The notes below the pieces were generated by a model. It was given only the letters and a program-made list of their open reading frames with translations, did not search any database and was not told where the DNA came from. From an uncultured bacterium (GTDB lineage: Bacteria > Bacillota > Clostridia > Lachnospirales > Lachnospiraceae), in NCBI GenBank assembly GCA_905215405.1, contig CAJMQE010000127.1, positions 1 through 7,800 of the forward strand: a stretch of 7,800 bases of DNA, in the 5' to 3' direction. The translations under genes were made by a program, and so were the position numbers. Below, in pieces: positions 4,196 through 7,800 of the stretch. Within the stretch, counting starts at the first letter, position 1, and each line of letters starts with the position of its first letter.

Positions 4196-5323
4196 ATGAA
4201 AAAATATTTGTATTCATTATGTGGTTTAGCCTTGGTGGCAATATTAATTTTTAATTCTTGTTTTATTTCTAAAGCAGAAGAACCATCTGGAGAAGAAAAT
4301 ACTATCATTATGACGGACGATTTAGCTTTATCATTAGCCCAAAATTTTGCTAAGTCAACAAATAATATTGATTTAACAGCACTAAATCCCGTAAAATTCT
4401 ATGATTCAACTGGTCAGGCAATAGGTTATATTGTCGAGTACTATCAGAATAATATTCCTCATGGATATGTCATTTTTGACTCAAGGCTAGATGATTTGAT
4501 TTGTGAATATTCATTTGAAGAAAATTCTGTTAGTCCGTATGCTGCTTGTTGCCAAAAATGTAATGTTCGTTCCTCAATCGATTCAAAAATTTATAAATTA
4601 GACGCATTAACTTATGGAATAAAAAATTCAAATGACAAGTTAGTAACAAACTCAAATAAAATATTGGATGCACCTGATACTTTAGAAAATGCACGATCAA
4701 AAGATCCAAGTACTTGGAATGATATTTTTATAAATAGTATTTTCCCAGAGTATACTGTAGTTGATGTTGGGCATTTGCCTACATTTATAGCCCTTCCAGA
4801 AAGTTACTACGAACAAAATACAGGACACTATGCCTGTGTAGTAACTGCGTTGTATCATTGTGCAATGTTCTATGGATGTGTTAATGGAAATACAAACACT
4901 ATAAGAGATGAGTATATGGAATTATGGGATTTAACTGGTACAACACAAATCGATCAGGAATCTCAAAATGGAATAATATATGGGACGACTAATTATAATT
5001 CTTCTCCCGCAGGATTTGTAACATTTTGTGCAAGGAGAGGCGTTTCATTAAGTTCATCTATAATTGCCAATCCTACAATGGAAACCTTTAAAAACTGTAT
5101 CAATTCTGGAAACATAGCAAATTTATCTACAGGTATTTACACAAATGACGGATATAAAGGACATCAGATGACCGTTGAAGGATATACTCAATTAAAAAAT
5201 GTTAGTACTGGAAACATAGTAGATACAGTAATGGTTGCTGATGGTTGGTTTTCTAATGTACGTTATGTTAATTTAGAATTTCCAAATTACACAAGACTTC
5301 ATGCAATATTGTTTAGTAGATAG
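4196..5323 (+). CDS. Secreted papain-fold-like cysteine peptidase, 375 aa
   Basis: An N-terminal signal peptide (KK then a hydrophobic core, residues 5-24) ends at a likely type I site after SKA (25-27). Residues about 40-110, including GYIVEYY and GYVIFDSR, resemble the Spi/propeptide-like domain found in front of C10 (streptopain-like) peptidases. The C-terminal half carries a candidate clan CA triad. Cys214 lies in HYACVVTALYHCAMF, with Gln207 seven residues before it as a possible oxyanion-hole residue. His323 is in GYKGHQMTVEGY and Asp349 in VADGWF. C39-like or C10-like membership cannot be settled by eye, and proteolysis is not shown. The start has GAGAGG (4181-4186) upstream. Composition is much lower in G+C than the relaxase (4321-4380 has 16 G/C of 60; 3301-3360 has 27 of 60), which suggests separate acquisition. 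It is co-transcribed with the next gene and probably acts on host-surface, diet or competitor proteins. Confidence 0.68.
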   Translation: MKKYLYSLCGLALVAILIFNSCFISKAEEPSGEENTIIMTDDLALSLAQNFAKSTNNIDLTALNPVKFYDSTGQAIGYIVEYYQNNIPHGYVIFDSRLDDLICEYSFEENSVSPYAACCQKCNVRSSIDSKIYKLDALTYGIKNSNDKLVTNSNKILDAPDTLENARSKDPSTWNDIFINSIFPEYTVVDVGHLPTFIALPESYYEQNTGHYACVVTALYHCAMFYGCVNGNTNTIRDEYMELWDLTGTTQIDQESQNGIIYGTTNYNSSPAGFVTFCARRGVSLSSSIIANPTMETFKNCINSGNIANLSTGIYTNDGYKGHQMTVEGYTQLKNVSTGNIVDTVMVADGWFSNVRYVNLEFPNYTRLHAILFSR

Positions 5324-5331
5324 GCAATACT

Positions 5332-5703
5332 ATGAAAAAATTATTATCTGTATTACTTTTTACAATTTTATCAATAATAATAGGAGCTTCAATATTGAGT
5401 ACTGAAAATAAAAATCCATCCACAAATACAGAAATATCACCAATGTCAGATGCACATCTTTTATCAGAAACAGGAACTTTATTAGAATACCACCCAGATA
5501 AAAATGAAGCTATAGTACAAGTAGATAATTCCGATAAGCGCTTTTTATATGATAAAATTACTTTAATTTTCACAGGTCCTACAAGTCAATATAAGATTGA
5601 TTCATCAATGGTTGGTGAGAAAATCAAATTTTCTTATTTTAATAGCACCCCAACTGATAAACCAACCTTAGATATCTGTTTAATTGAAAAATTTGAAAAG
5701 TAA
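5332..5703 (+). CDS. Small exported protein of unknown function paired with the peptidase, 123 aa
   Basis: I do not recognise the family. Residues 1-22 (KK then a hydrophobic run) form a signal peptide or N-terminal membrane anchor. A serine/threonine/asparagine-rich linker follows (23-38). The mature domain (about 45-121) alternates short hydrophobic stretches suggestive of a beta-barrel or OB-like fold (GTLLEYH, EAIVQVD, KITLIF, EKIKFSYF, LDICLIEKF). The gene starts only 8 bases after the peptidase stop and lacks a clear ribosome site beyond GATAGG, so it is probably translationally coupled. It shares the peptidase's AT-rich composition and is followed by a strong terminator. Small proteins encoded directly after secreted cysteine peptidases can be inhibitors (Spi of SpeB, staphostatins). 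That is a hypothesis only; a partner, chaperone or independent lipid or metal binder is equally open. Confidence 0.65.
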   Translation: MKKLLSVLLFTILSIIIGASILSTENKNPSTNTEISPMSDAHLLSETGTLLEYHPDKNEAIVQVDNSDKRFLYDKITLIFTGPTSQYKIDSSMVGEKIKFSYFNSTPTDKPTLDICLIEKFEK

Positions 5704-5759
5704 CTTGTATACGGTTTTATCAGTGATACAGCTCAAATTTATTACTACTAAAAGGCGGA

Positions 5760-5810
5760 AAAGTATATGAGTAGGCAGGTTACTACCTACTCATATACTT
5801 TGTTTTTTTT
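5760..5810 (+). terminator. Strong terminator of the cargo cassette
   Basis: AAAGTATATGAGTAGG (5760-5775) pairs perfectly with CCTACTCATATACTTT (5786-5801), a 16-bp stem with a 10-base loop, followed by G and eight T (5803-5810). It stops plus-strand transcription from the peptidase genes. It could also act weakly on the minus strand for the convergent operon ending at 5855. Confidence 0.92.
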
Positions 5811-5854
5811 AATTCCCTCATTTTTTCTTTCCTCTATTTATCTCACCGACTTTT

Positions 5855-6055
5855 CTATAAAATCCAAGATTGCCGAATATGCTTGTACAATCCATTCTGA
5901 TCAAGCAGATCATTCGTTACCTCAATATCGTAAGATGGCTCTTCCTGTTGGAAGAACGTTCCTTGCGCATCCACTATAACAATCGTTCCATTTTTTATTT
6001 TTTGTCCATACCGAAATAATACAATATCTCCTTTTTTATACTTCACCTCATCCAT
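5855..6055 (-). CDS. Conserved-looking small protein of unknown function, 66 aa
   Basis: Read from the ATG at 6055, with AAGGAGG seven bases upstream, to TAG at 5855. The sequence KYKKGDIVLFRYGQ followed by KNGTIVIVDAQGTF has the strand pattern of a small SH3-like or KOW-like barrel. The rest (EEPSYDIEV, GLYKHIRQSWIL) gives no motif I can name. It is the last gene of a three-gene minus-strand operon behind the RepX-like protein, 18 bases after the 65-aa gene. The strong ribosome site and tight spacing argue that it is real. Its opening resembles the first strand of PemK/MazF toxins, but it is too short and lacks the rest of that fold, so I do not make that call. The function is unknown, plausibly plasmid maintenance. 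Confidence 0.65.
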   Translation of the reverse strand: MDEVKYKKGDIVLFRYGQKIKNGTIVIVDAQGTFFQQEEPSYDIEVTNDLLDQNGLYKHIRQSWIL

Positions 6056-6073
6056 GCGTTTCCTCCTTCTATT

Positions 6074-6271
6074 TCATACTACCTGAACTTTCACCATTTT
6101 GTTTCTATACAGAACTTTCATTTGATTTCCTTTTTTATCTTTTACAATTGCTTCTTCATCTGATACAAAATATACATCTACACTTTCTTCTTCAAAATTT
6201 TTGTTAATCTCTTGCATTATTTTGTATTGGCTAACTGTATGCAACCCTTTTATAGTATAACTATTTTTCAT
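6074..6271 (-). CDS. Small protein of unknown function, 65 aa
   Basis: I do not recognise the family. The frame can be opened at 6310, but that start would lie inside the upstream gene without a ribosome site. The ATG at 6271 follows GAAAGG (6281-6286 complement) by nine bases and leaves a 17-base gap, so I choose it; an ATG at 6277 is too close to the site. The protein begins MKNSYTIKGLHTVSQYKIMQ, an apparent helix, then shows a likely beta-hairpin region (VDVYFVSDEEAIV, KKGNQMKVLYRNKMVKVQVV). It is soluble and has no signal peptide or metal motif. It is the middle gene of the operon 6693 to 5855, so its job is probably linked to plasmid upkeep. That is inferred from neighbourhood only. Confidence 0.6.
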   Translation of the reverse strand: MKNSYTIKGLHTVSQYKIMQEINKNFEEESVDVYFVSDEEAIVKDKKGNQMKVLYRNKMVKVQVV

Positions 6272-6288
6272 TATCATTTTCCTTTCTT

Positions 6289-6693
6289 TTATTTCCAAAA
6301 CTTCCACCATTTCTTATTTGATTCTTCTTGATTTTCTATCAACATTTTTTGCTCTGTTACCATGTGGATCTGTTGTTCCTGATCTAACAGCTTCTGGCAT
6401 TCCATAAGTCTTTTGCTTAATTCATCTATCTGTTTATTTTTATGCTCTAGCTCATTACGGAGCAGATCAACAATAGCTTGATTCACTACATCATCTGCTT
6501 TCGCTAATTGCGCAACATCTTTCGCATCTTTCGCAACATCAACCTTATAATGCTTATAAATCCTATATTCTATAGTTTCGCTAATTTCGAAACTTCCTTT
6601 CGCATCTTTCGCGATATGATTTTTCCTACACCATGCTCTAACAGCTTGTTCAGATACTCCGCATGTCTCAGCAATTTCTCTTGTTGTTTTCAT
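6289..6693 (-). CDS. RepX/DUF536-like HTH and coiled-coil plasmid protein, 134 aa
   Basis: Residues 3-28 (TREIAETCGVSEQAVRAWCR and on) form a MerR/excisionase-like helix-turn-helix. A linker with repeated AKDAK follows (54-66), then a coiled coil (about 70-118, including LEHKNKQIDELSKRL). The short tryptophan-rich tail is KKWWKFWK. This combination is typical of the second gene found with Rep_3 initiators on lactic acid bacterial and other Firmicute theta plasmids (RepX/ORF2, DUF536). That gene is usually dispensable but affects copy number or stability. Here it follows rep on the same strand but has its own promoter at 6714-6742. AAGGAG lies five bases before the ATG at 6693. A half-iteron over the transcription start suggests control by Rep. 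The 15-mer TTTCGCATCTTTCGC occurs twice within the gene (6520-6534 and 6598-6612), coding for the AKDAK repeats. Confidence 0.78.
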   Translation of the reverse strand: MKTTREIAETCGVSEQAVRAWCRKNHIAKDAKGSFEISETIEYRIYKHYKVDVAKDAKDVAQLAKADDVVNQAIVDLLRNELEHKNKQIDELSKRLMECQKLLDQEQQIHMVTEQKMLIENQEESNKKWWKFWK

Positions 6694-6704
6694 GTTTTCT
6701 CCTT

Positions 6705-6713
6705 ATACCACTA
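6705..6713. promoter_or_regulatory. Half-iteron (putative Rep operator) at the RepX-like operon start
   Basis: ATACCACTA (6705-6713) is identical to the first nine bases of iterons 1, 3 and 4. It lies exactly between the -10 box and the Shine-Dalgarno, over the expected transcription start. Chance cannot be excluded for nine bases, but the placement mirrors the half-iteron in the rep promoter. Confidence 0.55.
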
Positions 6714-6742
6714 GTTATAAACCATATATACGAAACTGTCAT
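6714..6742 (-). promoter_or_regulatory. Promoter of the RepX-like three-gene operon
   Basis: The minus strand reads ATGACA (6737-6742), a 17-base spacer and TATAAC (6714-6719), each box one base from consensus. Transcription would begin near 6707, inside the half-iteron, a few bases before AAGGAG. Confidence 0.75.
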
Positions 6743-6781
6743 ATTTAAAATCGAGAGTTCTGTTCGTATTTTACTGTATTT

Positions 6782-6803
6782 CTATCAAAATTAAATTTGA
6801 TAG
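6782..6803. promoter_or_regulatory. 22-bp operator palindrome matching the HTH regulator's own operators
   Basis: CTATCAAAATTAAATTTGATAG is symmetric at 20 of 22 positions. Its core ATCAAAATTAAATTTGA (17 bases) is identical to the operator copy at 487-503 upstream of the HTH gene. No T-run follows, so it is not the rep terminator. Its right half overlaps the -35 region of a plus-strand promoter, and it lies about 40 bases upstream of the RepX-like operon promoter on the other strand. Confidence 0.72.
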
Positions 6804-6822
6804 TGTTTTGCGCTGGTATAAT
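6797..6822 (+). promoter_or_regulatory. Extended -10 promoter antisense to rep
   Basis: TATAAT (6817-6822) is preceded by TGG in the extended -10 position. TTGATA (6797-6802) lies 14 bases upstream, closer than ideal. A transcript from about 6829 would read into the rep 3' end as antisense RNA, with no plausible gene of its own in the next few hundred bases. It may be repressed by whatever binds the overlapping palindrome. Confidence 0.5.
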
Positions 6823-6890
6823 CATACTCTCACAATCACTGCGCTTTCATATACTCTGAAAGAATATATCTATAAGTTTTCCGATTTTTG

Positions 6891-7800
6891 TTATGCATTA
6901 TTTTCAACTAAATACTTCATATATCCAAACCGGCTCTTCACATCTTTTTTGTTCTGCAGAGATTTATATTTTCGTAACAAATAGTGATAGATGTCCAGAT
7001 CATGACGTCCTGCATCTGTTGGCTCATACTCTACATGTTCCTCTGCAAGCAGTGCCAGTTCTTCCAACTGTGATCGATTAAATTCATTGCCACATGCTTC
7101 AGACCATAACGTAAATTTACTTTCAAGAACCGCATTTTGTTCCTGATCTGCAGTCGAATCAGAGTCTGGACAATATTCCGGAAAATCGTATATTTCCATC
7201 TGCCCATGTATTTGCTCTTGTTCTGCAGTACACTTTTTTATTTTAAATTTAATTGCCCGCGTTAAACGCCCTTTGGTTATTTTTTCGTATTCAAATTCAA
7301 TATCTGTAACTTCATTTATGTCTTTCTTACATTTTTGTAGCACTTTATTAAATTCTCGAAAGCTCTCATTATTTTTATTTGTTGCCCCCATTAGTTCTCT
7401 TAAATCTTTAAGCTCTACAGTCCATTCTCTCCTGTATAATTTGTCCTTTAAAAGAGGATATAATTTTAGAGAATATTTTGATTTCAAACGCAAAGAATAG
7501 TCTAATGTATATTCAATATATCCTTTTTCAGCCAATCCAAAAAATGCTTCTTTGAGTTTTGGATTACAGTCGATCGTTATTGTTCTTTTTCCGAAATCTG
7601 GATCACTCACAATAACTCTTGCGTCCGAAAATAAATTTACTTTTATATAATCCCCATTATTATTCAAATCAATTTTTATTCTTGAACCAAGAAGTTTGTC
7701 AAGACTCTTTTCAATTTCGCTGCTTTTCAATTTATTGGGATACTCATATCCAAGTAACCTTAAATATTCATCAATAGTAAAGACTACTTCCGAACTTTCT
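6891..7800 (-). CDS. rep: Rep_3-family replication initiator, C-terminal 284 codons plus the duplicated 5' stretch
   Basis: This is the remainder of the initiator that starts at 195. Bases 7746-7800 duplicate 1-55, so the unique part is 6891-7745. The codon at 7730 that could look like a start is TTG inside the gene; upstream the frame stays open through EYPNK and across the join. The protein shows the two winged-helix halves of Rep_3. The segment around SLDKLLGSRIKIDLNN, SLRLKSKYSLKLYPLLKDK and ELKDLRELMG is typical of the family, with FREFNKVLQKCKKDINEV following. The last ~110 residues are an acidic, less conserved tail. The total of 349 residues is within the normal range. It binds the iterons at 251-362. 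No convincing terminator was seen after the stop, so readthrough into the RepX-like operon is possible. Confidence 0.92.
   Translation of the reverse strand, partial: ESSEVVFTIDEYLRLLGYEYPNKLKSSEIEKSLDKLLGSRIKIDLNNNGDYIKVNLFSDARVIVSDPDFGKRTITIDCNPKLKEAFFGLAEKGYIEYTLDYSLRLKSKYSLKLYPLLKDKLYRREWTVELKDLRELMGATNKNNESFREFNKVLQKCKKDINEVTDIEFEYEKITKGRLTRAIKFKIKKCTAEQEQIHGQMEIYDFPEYCPDSDSTADQEQNAVLESKFTLWSEACGNEFNRSQLEELALLAEEHVEYEPTDAGRHDLDIYHYLLRKYKSLQNKKDVKSRFGYMKYLVENNA
7746..7800. repeat. 55-bp terminal redundancy equal to bases 1-55
   Basis: Every base from 7746 to 7800 matches 1 to 55. A gene continues in frame across the join, so this is best read as overlap of a circular molecule of 7745 bp and not as a biological repeat. 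An exact 55-base overlap is also what a 55-mer assembly graph leaves at the ends of a circular contig. Confidence 0.93.

Noticed and set aside
5313..5979. Frames 5313-5573 (minus) and 5767-5979 (plus)
   Set aside because: The first is antisense to the 123-aa gene; the second starts inside the terminator stem and runs antisense to the 66-aa gene.
6074..6310. 78-aa version of the small protein starting at 6310
   Set aside because: That start overlaps the upstream gene and has no ribosome site; 6271 has GAAAGG nine bases upstream.
6520..6612. Repeated TTTCGCATCTTTCGC strings as regulatory repeats
   Set aside because: They lie within the RepX-like gene and encode a repeated AKDAK linker, which explains them.
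6893..7081. 62-aa plus-strand frame downstream of the antisense promoter
   Set aside because: It is antisense to rep, lacks a ribosome site and has no protein-like pattern; the transcript, if any, is more likely non-coding.
7728..7730. TTG at 7730 as the start of the 279-codon linear rep frame
   Set aside because: The frame stays open upstream across the circular join to an ATG at 195 with a perfect ribosome site and promoter; the Rep_3 N-terminal motif lies in that upstream part.

Overview
The window looks like a complete small circular plasmid, sequenced slightly past its own start. Bases 7746-7800 repeat bases 1-55 exactly (55 bp), so the likely circle is 7745 bp. The replication initiator gene runs across this join. 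The low G+C content, strong AGGAGG-type ribosome sites, sigma-A-like promoters and gene families (Rep_3 initiator, MobA/MobL relaxase, DUF3847/TraD-like accessory) point to a Firmicute, most likely a Clostridia gut commensal such as a Lachnospiraceae. The species cannot be named from this sequence.

Replication block (6694-7800 and 1-562). A 349-residue Rep_3 initiator is read on the minus strand from 195 across the join to 6891. Just upstream of it lie five 22/23-bp iterons (251-362). An inverted half-iteron sits inside the spacer of the consensus rep promoter, a layout typical of autorepression. Another half-iteron overlaps the probable transcription start of the next minus-strand operon (6693 to 5855). 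That operon encodes an HTH/coiled-coil RepX/DUF536-like protein and two unknown small proteins.

Regulator and RNA block (484-1640). A 165-residue HTH protein lies behind a promoter flanked by 17-bp repeats. The core of that repeat reappears as a near-perfect palindrome at 6782-6803, beside a promoter antisense to rep. After it comes a probable ~115-nt small RNA (1124-1238) with a repeated internal motif. Next is a compact par/Fst-like type I toxin-antitoxin module: a 29-residue hydrophobic peptide on the minus strand (1447-1536), a ~70-nt RNA on the plus strand (about 1339-1409), converging on one shared terminator, with two short direct repeats giving complementarity over the toxin start region. 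I regard this as the most notable system here.

Mobilization block (1668-4055). A pIP501/RSF1010-type oriT (nic core TAAGTGCG/CCCT at 3674-3685) lies between a divergent MOBQ relaxase and a small basic TraD/MobC-like accessory. The 3' end of the relaxase overlaps by 344 nt, in another frame, a coiled-coil plus multi-spanning membrane protein. There is no type IV secretion system or coupling protein, so the plasmid is mobilizable but not self-transmissible.

Cargo block (4064-5810). An AT-rich two-gene cassette has its own promoter and a strong terminator. It encodes an exported papain-fold-like cysteine peptidase with a possible Spi-like prodomain, followed 8 bp later by a small exported protein of unknown function.
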